Assembly: GCA_035570275.1 (NCBI GenBank)
Contig: DATMNI010000164.1
Location: 1-19,854 of the forward strand
Origin: DATMNI01 sp035570275
GTDB lineage: Bacteria; Acidobacteriota; Terriglobia; Bryobacterales; Bryobacteraceae
Length of the DNA: 19,854 nucleotides
Reading direction: 5' to 3'
Part shown: positions 6,817 through 14,249 of the stretch, in pieces
Position numbering within the stretch: the stretch's first letter is position 1
Layout: every line of letters begins with the position of its first letter
Notes under the pieces: model-generated
What the model was told of the DNA's origin: nothing
The model's input: the letters and a program-made list of their open reading frames with translations, nothing else
The model's database searches: none
Translations under genes and position numbers: made by a program

Positions 6817-6971
6817 GCGCGCTTAGTACACCGTTTCAGAAGTTCGCTAACGTATCGAGAAACCGCTTGCTGACGCGCGCAGCTCCGATCAGAGCCGCGA
6901 CTTGTCGCTCGACCGTTAGGGAGCGTTCTTCCCGAGATATGAGACCGTACTTAAGAAGCGGCGCGCTTAGT
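6817..6971. repeat. Palindromic intergenic repeat, family A, copy 2
   Basis: About 155 bases bounded by perfect 11-base direct repeats GCGCGCTTAGT (6817-6827 and 6961-6971). It shares with copy 1 the blocks GTTTCAGAA, GAAACCGCTTGCT, GCTCCGATCAGAGCCGCGAC and GACCGTTAGGGAGCG. It lacks the 19-base duplication of copy 1 and has instead about 12 extra bases (near TTGTCGCTCGAC). The right part supplies TTAAGA, a -35 for the next gene. Confidence 0.8.
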
Positions 6972-6979
6972 GGGATAAT
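6951..6979 (+). promoter_or_regulatory. Sigma-70-like promoter of the hicB-like gene
   Basis: TTAAGA (6951-6956), a 17-base spacer and GATAAT (6974-6979). The -35 and most of the spacer lie in repeat copy 2. A transcript would begin near 6986, the GTG start itself, so the mRNA would be leaderless; this fits the absence of a Shine-Dalgarno. Confidence 0.5.
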
Positions 6980-6985
6980 TGAGCC

Positions 6986-7201
6986 GTGCTCACGGCGTAT
7001 ATACGGGCAGCCATGCGTCAGGCTCGTTACGAGATTGTCGAGGACGTCGGGTCGTTCTACGGCGACATTCCTGCCATCGCGGGCGTCTGGGCCAATGCCA
7101 GGACTCTGGAGGCCTGCCGGGAAGAGTTGGAAAGCGTGCTGGAGGGATGGGTGCTGCTCAGTCGAGACCGAAGGTCGAAGTTCCAAAGTCACAATCGTTA
7201 G
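6986..7201 (+). CDS. HicB-like antitoxin, truncated orphan
   Basis: 71 residues: LTAYIRAAMRQARYEIVEDV, then GSFYGDIPAIAGVWANARTLEACREEL. This is the short HicB antitoxin domain (partial RNase H fold) seen in cyanobacteria and Acidobacteria. The usual family ends with a further conserved segment after EGWVLL; here the frame continues as SRDRRSKFQSHNR, which does not fit, so the C-terminus is probably lost. No HicA toxin gene lies on either side, hence an orphan. GTG 6986 gives the usual N-terminus and no upstream Shine-Dalgarno exists. It faces the decayed mrr on the other strand, 17 bases away. Likely a remnant; expression may persist. Confidence 0.7.
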   Translation: MLTAYIRAAMRQARYEIVEDVGSFYGDIPAIAGVWANARTLEACREELESVLEGWVLLSRDRRSKFQSHNR

Positions 7202-7218
7202 CGTTCCATTTGGTTGCT

Positions 7219-7983
7219 CTATAGGTTCTCAAAATAATCCTGATCCATCCGTTTCAACGTGTACGTCTTCGCCGGGGCCACGCCGACATTGTGTTCGATC
7301 ATCAGAGAGGCAAGCTGCCGTCCGTCGATCAGGATGATGCGTTGCGGCATCTCTTCAACGTATTCGAGAGCATCTGGGGAAAACGATGCCATCGATTCCG
7401 CCGTCTCCAGATTTGCCGACGACCTTTCCGGCATCTTCAACAGAGCCGCCATATCCCATTGCCACGAGAAGATCCACCACGATCTTCTCGAAGGCGGCTG
7501 GTGTGCCGGTTTTGATGGTCTCCAACAATTCGGTTGCCAGCGCCTCTCGAAGCACCTTATAGCTCTGCTCCAACGATTCTTCAGGTGTTGCCTTGATCTC
7601 CGATGATGGAGCGGTTGAAACCACCGCTGAATCTGAAGCAGTTCCTTTCTCCTGGAACTCCAGAAATTCGGGAAATTGCCGAAGCGTCCGGGCATTGATC
7701 TCGGACGCTCTTTCAGAACGGCCAAACCCCTCTCAGTTATCTGGTAAACTCCGCGACGCACGGCTTTCAAAGCCACAGCCGCCTTGAGATATTGCACAGC
7801 CCATCCAATCCGGTTCGCAAACACCGTCTGGGAATCGCTAGCGAGACGTTCCGTCAACTCCTTTTCGGACAACTTGAATTCAGCGGCAATTCGCTGGCGG
7901 ATCTCCGCAACGGAATGTTCCTTCCGATCTCCTGCGAGCCGAAGGACCGGTAGCATTAGCGATTGGTAGTCGGGGATTGGCAT
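7219..7983 (-). pseudogene. mrr: Decayed mrr (type IV restriction endonuclease)
   Basis: The N-terminus MPIPDYQSLMLPVLRLAGDR, through YLKAAVALKAVRRGVYQIT, is the Mrr winged-helix domain. Near 7701-7705 a frameshift (one base lost) moves the reading to another frame, which continues well as EINARTLRQFPEFLEF and then the Mrr catalytic domain FEKIVVDLLVAMGYGG, GKSGDGGIDGI. Near 7375-7385 a deletion removes roughly 45 residues, including the QAKRW strand with the catalytic Lys, and returns to the first frame for IILIDGRQLASLMIEHNVGV and DQDYFENL. Intact Mrr cuts methylated DNA. With the QxK motif gone this copy should be dead. An intact-looking 254-codon frame spans the locus but is nonsense in the middle. 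Its ATG follows the hsdM remnant stop by one base (TGAGATG). Confidence 0.85.
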
Positions 7984-7984
7984 C

Positions 7985-8201
7985 TCACTTCCCTTCCGTC
8001 AGCTTATGCTTGATAGTCGGTCTTGCCAATGCTTCGGCGACCAGTGCTTTGGCCTGGGCGAACTTGTGGTCGGCGTACCGAAGAAAGATCAGATCGAGAA
8101 CCGGGACGGAGTATTCGGACGACTTCAGCTTTGAGTTCGCCCGGAGTTTCATCAGCGGCTCCGCAAAGGCGCTTTTCGAGTTCAGTGGTGTTGGCTGGCA
8201 T
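7985..8201 (-). pseudogene. hsdM: N-terminal remnant of hsdM (type I DNA methyltransferase)
   Basis: ATG 8201 starts PANTTELEKRLCGAAD, the standard HsdM N-terminus. A one-base insertion then shifts frame to LRANSKLKSSEYSVPVLDLI followed by FLRYADHKFAQA, and a second shift is needed to read GQSTGRRSIGKTDYQA, also a conserved HsdM stretch. After this the gene stops; the catalytic methyltransferase domain and the specificity subunit are absent. About 70 of some 500 residues remain. TATAAT on the minus strand at 8234-8229 is a plausible remnant -10. The remnant runs directly into mrr, suggesting that a deletion fused the ends of a former restriction locus. Confidence 0.82.
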
Positions 8202-8518
8202 GGTGCGAGTTTCGGATGTAGAAAGCTCATTATATGTCTTTGCAACCCAAGACGATGCCGGGGATGTTTGGGGTGACTACCAGGCTGACGCGCACCCCGC
8301 ACGAAATCTGTGGAACGACTCGGCTTGTGGCGTTCGCTATCCAACTCGGGATAGAAGACCGGGTTGCACCGTACCAAAAGGCAATTTCCGAAAATCGGTC
8401 ATTTGCCGTCGAGGGACGCCGCTTATGCCATCTGGACAGTAGGTTTCTGGACATAGGTGCACACACCCCCTGTCTTGTAGCTTAGCCGGAGTCAAACAAC
8501 AGACTGGACAATTTGCGT
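8202..8518. other. Non-coding spacer between hsdM and GxxExxY remnants
   Basis: No frame here gives a recognisable protein. A 78-codon minus frame and an 83-codon plus frame overlap each other and neither has a Shine-Dalgarno or a known motif. The only site of note is the minus-strand TATAAT (8234-8229) ahead of the hsdM remnant. It may be degraded accessory DNA. Confidence 0.4.
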
Positions 8519-8772
8519 CTAGCGTAACGGGAATCGGCTTGGAGCGGGTGATTCAAAAAGACAAGATTTCGCGCCAAGCCGAAATCCCACTTCAATGTGG
8601 ACGCCGTGATACACCAGGGGAACCAGGTGCTGACGCATCGTGAGCGGCCTGCGGTGTTCCATTTCGTATGCCAGGACCATTCATAGACCGACTCCAGCAG
8701 GCCCGGCCCCAGAGCGGTATGGACTCGATAAGCTGCATCCACATTCCGTTTCGCCAGTGGATTCCCGGTCAC
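8519..8772 (-). pseudogene. Frameshifted, truncated GxxExxY protein gene
   Basis: From GTG 8772 the frame reads NVDAAYRVHTALGPGLLESVYE, the signature of the GxxExxY family (PD-(D/E)xK nuclease-like fold). One base is missing at about 8680/8681; allowing for it, the sequence continues MVLAYEMEHRRPLTMRQHLV, PLVYHGVHIEVGFR, again typical. After GFR the family should read ADLIVE and later ELKS, but here it is LGAKSCLFESPAPSRFPLR and stop, so the catalytic half is lost. The uncorrected frame runs on to 8482 without meaning. Function of intact members is unknown; they spread widely in accessory DNA. Confidence 0.8.
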
Positions 8773-8796
8773 GTTGATTTCGATTATCCCTCTTCC

Positions 8797-8825
8797 TTTG
8801 CGGCTTCTTTGCGGCTTCGCGGCTT
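8797..8825. repeat. Tandem repeat upstream of the GxxExxY remnant
   Basis: TTTGCGGCTTC is repeated at 8797-8807 and 8808-8818, followed by a partial GCGGCTT (8819-8825). On the minus strand this is a purine-rich leader (AAGCCGCAAAG units) running into GGAAGAGGG, the likely ribosome site of the remnant gene. Confidence 0.65.
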
Positions 8826-8988
8826 GGCGTGAAATCCCGTCTTTTTCTTGTGCACTTAGCTCAAATGGTCCAACTTATCATTTAGCTTCCCCTTAGCCCC
8901 CCGAACGGTCACACGATTTCTAACTTTATATTTCCTTTCTTTTCAGTTCTCATTACCCGTTTTCGTCAAAGTGCGCCCCTTTACCATG

Positions 8989-9125
8989 CCAGCATGGAAT
9001 CGGGGGATGCTGGGCTCCGCTGCCGCCCTGCTGGCCAAACCGGCAGGATCGTTCCGGTGCCAACGGCTAATTCCTTTTAGAATCTGCTGTCGTTGGAAGG
9101 AAAACCGGAACGGTCGTGCCGGTTT
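8989..9125. repeat. Structured intergenic segment with a large inverted repeat
   Basis: AAACCGGCAGGATCGTTCCGGT at 9037-9058 pairs with 9104-9125 over 22 bases with two mismatches; inside it CCAACG (9060-9065) pairs with CGTTGG (9091-9096). Just before, CCAGCAT (8989-8995) pairs with ATGCTGG (9007-9013). The remaining 8773-9249 stretch has no convincing gene. The structure may be a MITE remnant, a structured RNA or a terminator. Confidence 0.55.
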
Positions 9126-9200
9126 TGGTGAACTTCGTGGAACAGAACGTCGCAAAAGCTCTGAAAATTCGGCGCCAGGCTCTACTCTGACCCGATCATT

Positions 9201-9229
9201 CTGACAGGGATACCCCAATCCGCTACATT
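9201..9229 (+). promoter_or_regulatory. Sigma-70-like promoter of the aldonate dehydratase
   Basis: CTGACA (9201-9206), 17-base spacer, TACATT (9224-9229); five and four of six consensus matches. Transcription would start near 9236, giving a leader of about 14 bases before ATG 9250 with only a weak GAAG as ribosome site. Confidence 0.45.
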
Positions 9230-9249
9230 GGTAGTTTACGAAGACTCCC

Positions 9250-11028
9250 ATGAGCGACCAACCCCACAAGCGCCTCCGCAGCGAAATCTGGTTCAACGAC
9301 AAGGCCGAACCCGGTGAGACCGCCGTCTACATCGAGCGCTACACCAACTACGGGATCACCCGCGGCGAACTGCAATCGGGCCGGCCTGTCATCGGCATCG
9401 CCCAGTCGGGTAGCGACCTGACGCCCTGCAATCGCATCCACGTGGAGCTGGCCAGTCGCGTCAAAGACGGCGTTCGCGACGCCGGCGGCATTCCGTTCGA
9501 GTTTCCCATGCACCCCATCCAGGAGAGTTGCCGCCGGCCCACCGCGGCGCTCGACCGCAATCTGGCTTACCTGGGGCTGGTCGAGATACTGTGCGGGTAC
9601 CCCTTTGACGGCGTGGTCCTTATGACCGGGTGCGACAAGACGACGCCGGCCTGTCTCATGGCCGCGGCTACGGTCAACCTGCCGGCCATCGTGCTCTCGG
9701 GCGGGCCCATGATCGACAGTTACTACCAGGGAAAACTGATTGGCTCGGGCATGGGGCTCTGGGAAGCGCGCCGCCTCCTGGCCGCCGGCCAAATCACCGC
9801 GGACGAATTGACGGACCGGACCTGCGCCTCCACCCTCAGCGCCGGCCACTGCAACACCATGGGCACCGCGCTCTCCATGAACTCGCTGGCTGAGGCGCTG
9901 GGCATGTCGTTGCCCTCCAGCGCCAGTATTCCGGCGCCGTATGGCGAGCGCGCCAGGATGGCGTACCTCACCGGGCAACGAATCGTGGGTATGGTCCGCG
10001 AAGACCTGACACCCGCCCGCATCCTCACCTGGCAGGCTTTCGAGAACGCCATCGTGGTCAACTCGGCCATCGGCGGCTCCACCAACTGCCCGCCGCATAT
10101 CACCGCCATCGCGCGCCACACCGGCGTTGAATTGCCGGTTCAGGATTGGGAGACCGTCGGGCATGACATCCCGCTGCTGGTGAACGTTCAGCCGGCCGGC
10201 GCATTCCTGGGCGAAGGCTATCACCGCGCCGGCGGCGTGCCGGCCGTGGTAGGCGAACTGTTGCGGGCCGGCAAGATTCACGGCGGCGCGCTCACCGTCA
10301 CGGGCTTCACCATCGGCCAAAACTGCGGCGATGCGGTGACCAGGGACCCCGAGATCATCCGGCCTTTCGACCACCCGCTCAGGGAGCGTGCCGGCTTCCT
10401 GGTGGTTTCGGGAAACCTGTTCGAATCCGCGCTGGTGAAGACTTCCGTGATCAGCGACGATTTCCGCCGCCGCTTCCTTTCGACGCCCGGCGCCGAGGAT
10501 TGCTTTGTAGCGCGGGTGGTGGTGTTCGACGGCCCGGAAGACTACCGCCGCCGCATCGACGACCCGGCGCTGGAGATCGACGAAACCTGCATGCTGGTGG
10601 TGCGGGGCGCCGGGCCGATTGCCTACCCGGGGTCGGCCGAGGTAGTGAACATGAGCCCGCCCGGCGAACTGGTCAAGCGCGGGATTCGCATGTTGCCCTG
10701 CATGGGCGATGGACGCCAGAGCGGCACTTCCGAAAGCCCGTCGATTCTGAATGCGTCGCCCGAAAGTTTGGCCGGCGGCAACCTGGCTATCCTCCAGACA
10801 GGCGACCGCGTGAAGGTGGACCTGCCCCGTCGCCGCGTGGACGTGTTACTTAGCGAGGAGGAGATCGGCCGGCGCCTCGAGAACCTCGCGCCCGTCCAAC
10901 TGAAGAACGATTCGCCGTGGCAGGAACTCTACCGCGCCAACGTGGGGCAGTTGGATACCGGAGCTTGTTTGGAATTCGCCGTCGGTTATCGCGATCTGCG
11001 TAAGACCGTGCCCCGCCACTCTCACTGA
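9250..11028 (+). CDS. IlvD/Edd-family aldonate dehydratase, XylD-like (D-xylonate or L-arabonate)
   Basis: 592 residues, full length for the pentonate dehydratase branch. Cys60 (SDLTPCNRIH), Cys128 (GCDKTTPAC) and Cys201 (AGHCNTMGTA) sit where the [2Fe-2S] ligands lie in characterised sugar-acid dehydratases of this branch. IQESCRRPTAALDRNL and YLGLVEILCGYPFDGVV resemble Caulobacter XylD more than branched-chain IlvD, and GDGRQSGTSESPSILN holds the active-site Ser region. It should dehydrate a sugar acid to a 2-keto-3-deoxy acid in the cytoplasm. No other xylose-oxidation genes lie nearby, so the substrate stays open; the quinoprotein dehydrogenase at the window start could produce aldonates, but it is distant. 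Monocistronic with its own promoter, and convergent with the small-gene pair. Confidence 0.9.
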   Translation: MSDQPHKRLRSEIWFNDKAEPGETAVYIERYTNYGITRGELQSGRPVIGIAQSGSDLTPCNRIHVELASRVKDGVRDAGGIPFEFPMHPIQESCRRPTAALDRNLAYLGLVEILCGYPFDGVVLMTGCDKTTPACLMAAATVNLPAIVLSGGPMIDSYYQGKLIGSGMGLWEARRLLAAGQITADELTDRTCASTLSAGHCNTMGTALSMNSLAEALGMSLPSSASIPAPYGERARMAYLTGQRIVGMVREDLTPARILTWQAFENAIVVNSAIGGSTNCPPHITAIARHTGVELPVQDWETVGHDIPLLVNVQPAGAFLGEGYHRAGGVPAVVGELLRAGKIHGGALTVTGFTIGQNCGDAVTRDPEIIRPFDHPLRERAGFLVVSGNLFESALVKTSVISDDFRRRFLSTPGAEDCFVARVVVFDGPEDYRRRIDDPALEIDETCMLVVRGAGPIAYPGSAEVVNMSPPGELVKRGIRMLPCMGDGRQSGTSESPSILNASPESLAGGNLAILQTGDRVKVDLPRRRVDVLLSEEEIGRRLENLAPVQLKNDSPWQELYRANVGQLDTGACLEFAVGYRDLRKTVPRHSH

Positions 11029-11056
11029 CGGCGGGCCAATTCAACCGGCAAGGGTC

Positions 11057-11099
11057 TCGCCAAGGGGTGCTGTTCGCGGTACTATGCCGCCTTGGGCGA
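11057..11099. terminator. Possible bidirectional hairpin between convergent genes
   Basis: TCGCCAAGG (11057-11065) pairs with CCTTGGGCGA (11090-11099) with one bulge and a 24-base loop, shortly after the dehydratase stop and overlapping the last codons of the 55-aa gene. No T-run follows, so it is a weak candidate. Confidence 0.25.
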
Positions 11100-11249
11100 T
11101 CGCGGGTAGCGGTCCTCAACGAGTTCAAACCGGCAACTGCCTACACAGCCTTCCAGTTTGCAAGTGAGGCAGGTGATCTTCAGCCGCTTTGGATCTCGGC
11201 TTGACGGCGGCACACTGACAGATGAGCGGATGGTTACGACCCGTGGCAT
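11082..11249 (-). CDS. 55-aa protein with four-cysteine motif, unknown function
   Basis: ATG 11249 begins one base after the TAA of the 80-aa gene upstream (TAAAATG), with AGGTGG six bases before it, inside the last codons of that gene. The protein reads MPRVVTIRSSVSVPPSSR, then DPKRLKITCLTCKLEGCVG and SCRFELVEDRYPRS. The cysteines form C-x2-C-x4-C-x3-C, which could bind zinc or another metal. A longer in-frame reading exists upstream but has no ribosome site. I do not recognise the family. The tight coupling suggests that it works with the 80-aa protein. Confidence 0.6.
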   Translation of the reverse strand: MPRVVTIRSSVSVPPSSRDPKRLKITCLTCKLEGCVGSCRFELVEDRYPRSPKAA

Positions 11250-11250
11250 T

Positions 11251-11493
11251 TTAGGCCACCTGCCGCAAGGGAACCGACCCGCTGCGATCGGCGTCCGCCG
11301 GGGACGGTGTGCCGGGAATTCCGGTGTTGAACGCGCTGCGAAGGGGAACCTCACGCAAGTCGATTGGGTCAATGCCCCGGGCTGGCTGGCGCTTTTCCCA
11401 GCCGCCAGGTTCCGCCGGAAACATCACCCATCCGGTCGAAGCACTGTGGGCGTACCACCGGGCCGAATAACTGTTGCTGCGATAGAGTTTCAT
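11251..11493 (-). CDS. 80-aa hypothetical protein, first gene of a small-protein pair
   Basis: ATG 11493 follows a perfect AGGAGG with six-base spacing, among the best ribosome sites in the window. The protein starts MKLYRSNSYSARWYAHSAST and contains GWVMFPAEPGGWEKRQPARG, IDPIDLREVPL and AFNTGIPGTPS. It has no membrane helix or signal peptide, many aromatic residues early, and Pro/Gly-rich loops later. A minus-strand TGCGATACT (about 11541-11533) is a possible extended -10 about 40 bases upstream of the ATG. The frame is open further upstream, but without a ribosome site. Family not recognised; probably a real, expressed gene. Confidence 0.62.
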   Translation of the reverse strand: MKLYRSNSYSARWYAHSASTGWVMFPAEPGGWEKRQPARGIDPIDLREVPLRSAFNTGIPGTPSPADADRSGSVPLRQVA

Positions 11494-11615
11494 CAGAATC
11501 CTCCTAATGGATAACCGTTGGATCAAATCAAACAGTATCGCAGTCGTGTGGGGTATTCCCAGAACAATCTTGCGGTTGCTGCCTGCCCAATTTGAGGGGA
11601 TCGGCGGTTGCAAAC

Positions 11616-11696
11616 GGATGGCCCAGGGATGGCCAGGGATGGCCCAAACAACGTGCCCTGCGGCAGCGCGGAGTGGCCGCGACCCTCAGGGTCGCG
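11616..11696. repeat. Short tandem repeat and GC hairpin after the ADOP gene
   Basis: GGATGGCCCAG-type units occur three times in a row (starts 11616, 11627, 11637). Downstream CGCGACCC-TCA-GGGTCGCG (11678-11696) forms a perfect 8-base stem, possibly the terminator of the minus-strand permease gene although it lacks a T-run. Apart from these and the possible -10 of the small-gene pair, the stretch 11494-11758 shows nothing recognisable. Confidence 0.5.
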
Positions 11697-11758
11697 CGGC
11701 GCAGTGATCATCGTCGGAATCGGCGGCCTCTCGGGCGGAGGGTGGCCCGGTTAAACGC

Positions 11759-14170
11759 CTACTCGTTGCGCAATGCCACCATCGGATCTACCCGCATGGC
11801 CCGGACGGCCGGAACCGTGCATGCCAGCAGTCCGGTTGCCAGCAGCACGAAAGCTACCGCCACATAAGTTGTCGGGTCGGCCGGCTGCACTTCAAAAAGC
11901 TGAGATTGCAGCAGACGCCCGGCGCCCACAGCCGCCACGATGCCGACGGCGAGTCCCGCCGACATCAGAATGCCCGCGTAGCCGAACACCATGCCCAGCA
12001 CGTCCCCGCGGCGGGCGCCCAGCGCCACCCGAATCCCGATCTCCCTGGTTGCCTGAGCCACCGAATAGGAGATCACGCCATAGATGCCGACCATCGCCAG
12101 CACCAACGCCAGCGCCGCGAAGATCGCCATCAGCAGCATGGAGAAGCGGCGCTGCGAAAGCGCGTTCGCCACCAGCGAATCCACCGTCCCAATGGCGTCA
12201 ATCGGCAGTTCCTGGTCCAGTTCGCGAATGGCCGCACGCACACCCGAAATCAGCGCCGCCGCGTCGCCTTCGCTGCGTACGCCGAAATACATGGTGTTGA
12301 AGGGTATCTGAGCCGCCGGCTCATACACGGCCGGGCGGCCTTTCGATTCCATTTCCTGATCGCGGACGTCTCCCACAATACCCACAATTTCCGCCGGCTT
12401 CGAGCCATTCCCCATCCGGATCCGCTGTCCCAGGGGATTCTCATTGGGGTAGAACTGGCGGGCCATGCTCTCGCTGATGACGGCCACCGGCGGCGCCGCC
12501 GCGTCGTCACGCACGGTGAAATCGCGACCGCTCTTGATGGGAATCCGCAGGGCGGCAAAGTAGCCCGGGGTGGCCACGTAATAGGCAGCGCTGGCCTGAT
12601 TTCCCGCGGGGATCGGTGGCTTCCCAATCTGCTCGAAGGAGAGGATGTAATCGTCGCCCGCCAGCGGGAAAATCTGCGCCGCGCCAGCCGCCGAAACTCC
12701 CGGCAGCGCCCGTATGCGCTCCAAGGCACGCCGGTAGAATGCCGCCTGTGGTTCATCGCCCTTATATTTGGCGGAGGGAAGGTTGGTCCGGAAGGTGAGC
12801 ATCCCGTGGGGGTCGAACCCCGGGTCCATCGATTGCAGGTGGTAGAAGCTGCGCATCAGCAGGCCCGCGCCGGATAACAACACCAACGCCAGCGCCACTT
12901 CGCCCGCCATCAACACACTGCGCAACCGGTTGCGCCGGAACCCCAGCGCGTTTCCGCGGCTGCCTTCGCGCAGCGCCGAGTGCAGATCGGTCTTGGCCAT
13001 GTGGATGGCGGGGGCCAGCCCGAACAGAATACCGGTCAGCACCGCGATCGCCGCCGTGAAGCCAAGCACCCGGGCGTCCAGAGCGATCTCCTTGGCACGG
13101 GGCAGGATGTTGGGATTCAAATTGACCAGCAGGCGGGTGCCAACCCATGCCAGCGCCAGACCGAGGGCGGCTCCCAACGCGGCCAGCAGCAGGCTTTCGG
13201 TGAGAAGTTGGCGAACCAGCCGCCCCCGGCCGGCGCCGAGCGAACTGCGAATGCCGATCTCCTGGCGCCGCGCCGACGAGCGCGACAGCAACAGGTTGGC
13301 CAGGTTGACGCACGCGATCAGCAAGACAAAGCCGACGGCGGCGGTGAGCGTCAGGATAGCGGGCCTGATTTCGCCGACCACGGATTCCTGAAGGCTCTTG
13401 AGAGTGGTGTCCCAGCCCGAGTTGGAGTCTGGATACTGTTTGTCTGCCAGTGCCGCGATGGCGTTGAGATCGGCCTGCGCGGCCGCCAGCGACGAACCAG
13501 CCTTGAGCCGCCCAATGCCGCCCAGATAATGGCCCCCGCGCTGCTGCCAATTCTGCAGGTTCATCGCCATCGGTGTCCAGATCTCAGTGCGCTCCGGGAA
13601 CCGAAAATCCGCTGGCATCACGCCCACCACGGTGTAAAGTTCCTCGTTCATTTTGAGGCTCTGGCCCAACACTCCGGGACTGCCGGCAAAACGCCGCTGC
13701 CACAGTCCATAGCTCAGGATGGCCACGCGGTGCGAGCCGAGTTGCATCTCCGGCGCGGTAAACGCCCGCCCGAACGAGGGCTTGCGGCCCAGCACATCGA
13801 AGAAGTCGATGGTGACGCGCGCGCCGCGCAGCCGCTCGGGTTCGGCGCCTCCGGCCAGGTTCAGCCCCTGGCCAGCGACGGCGGCGATGCCGGAGAAGGT
13901 GTGGTTGTGGTCGCGAAAATCCAGATAGTTGCCGGGGGAAAGTGAGAATTGCGGAAAGCCGGCCTTCAGGTTGCGCTCGCGCACGGTCACCAGTTGGTCG
14001 GCCCGATAGAACGGCAGCGGCTGCAGCAGAACCGAGTTGACGACGGTGAAGATAGCGCTGTTGGCGCCGATCCCCAGGGCCAGGGCAAGAACCGAAACGG
14101 CCGCGAACCCGGGGTTATGCAGCAGAGAGCGGCAGGAATAGCGCAGGTCCCGCAAGATGGATGTCAGCAT
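11759..14170 (-). CDS. ADOP-type ABC transporter permease (duplicated MacB/FtsX)
   Basis: 803 residues from ATG 14170 (MLTSILRDLRYSCRSLLHNP); ATG 14218 would add 16 atypical residues. Order: first membrane helix (GFAAVSVLALALGIGANSAI), MacB-like periplasmic domain, first FtsX block with EIGIRSSLGAGRGRLVRQLL and three helices, then a second MacB-like domain and FtsX block (EIGIRVALGARRGDVLGMVF), ending VDPMVALRNE. This duplicated architecture without a neighbouring ATPase is the acidobacterial duplicated orphan permease family. Members are thought to act in export or envelope stress with an ATPase encoded elsewhere; no substrate is known. No Shine-Dalgarno is evident. The promoter region is shared with the divergent wHTH-Fic gene and contains the 24-bp iterons. 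Confidence 0.92.
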   Translation of the reverse strand: MLTSILRDLRYSCRSLLHNPGFAAVSVLALALGIGANSAIFTVVNSVLLQPLPFYRADQLVTVRERNLKAGFPQFSLSPGNYLDFRDHNHTFSGIAAVAGQGLNLAGGAEPERLRGARVTIDFFDVLGRKPSFGRAFTAPEMQLGSHRVAILSYGLWQRRFAGSPGVLGQSLKMNEELYTVVGVMPADFRFPERTEIWTPMAMNLQNWQQRGGHYLGGIGRLKAGSSLAAAQADLNAIAALADKQYPDSNSGWDTTLKSLQESVVGEIRPAILTLTAAVGFVLLIACVNLANLLLSRSSARRQEIGIRSSLGAGRGRLVRQLLTESLLLAALGAALGLALAWVGTRLLVNLNPNILPRAKEIALDARVLGFTAAIAVLTGILFGLAPAIHMAKTDLHSALREGSRGNALGFRRNRLRSVLMAGEVALALVLLSGAGLLMRSFYHLQSMDPGFDPHGMLTFRTNLPSAKYKGDEPQAAFYRRALERIRALPGVSAAGAAQIFPLAGDDYILSFEQIGKPPIPAGNQASAAYYVATPGYFAALRIPIKSGRDFTVRDDAAAPPVAVISESMARQFYPNENPLGQRIRMGNGSKPAEIVGIVGDVRDQEMESKGRPAVYEPAAQIPFNTMYFGVRSEGDAAALISGVRAAIRELDQELPIDAIGTVDSLVANALSQRRFSMLLMAIFAALALVLAMVGIYGVISYSVAQATREIGIRVALGARRGDVLGMVFGYAGILMSAGLAVGIVAAVGAGRLLQSQLFEVQPADPTTYVAVAFVLLATGLLACTVPAVRAMRVDPMVALRNE

Positions 14171-14249
14171 GGCTGAACCGTTGGACGGGCCGTGGGCAAA
14201 TGAGTTAGCCTCTGCCATGCGTGGTTAATTGTCTTCGCCGGCATAATTG

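Noticed and set aside
9117..9191. Plus frame reading VPVLVNFVEQNVAKALKIRR
   Set aside because: Protein-like but only about 24 codons, starts inside the inverted repeat and has no ribosome site.
9223..10374. 383-codon minus-strand frame inside the dehydratase gene
   Set aside because: Antisense shadow in GC-rich coding DNA; no ribosome site or known motif.
12980..13945. Long plus-strand frames opposite the ADOP permease
   Set aside because: Gln/Arg/His-rich composition typical of antisense frames, while the minus strand codes for a complete known family.
14171..14218. Upstream ATG 14218 as start of the permease
   Set aside because: The family starts at the short basic leader before the first helix, which fits ATG 14170; the extra 16 residues are atypical.
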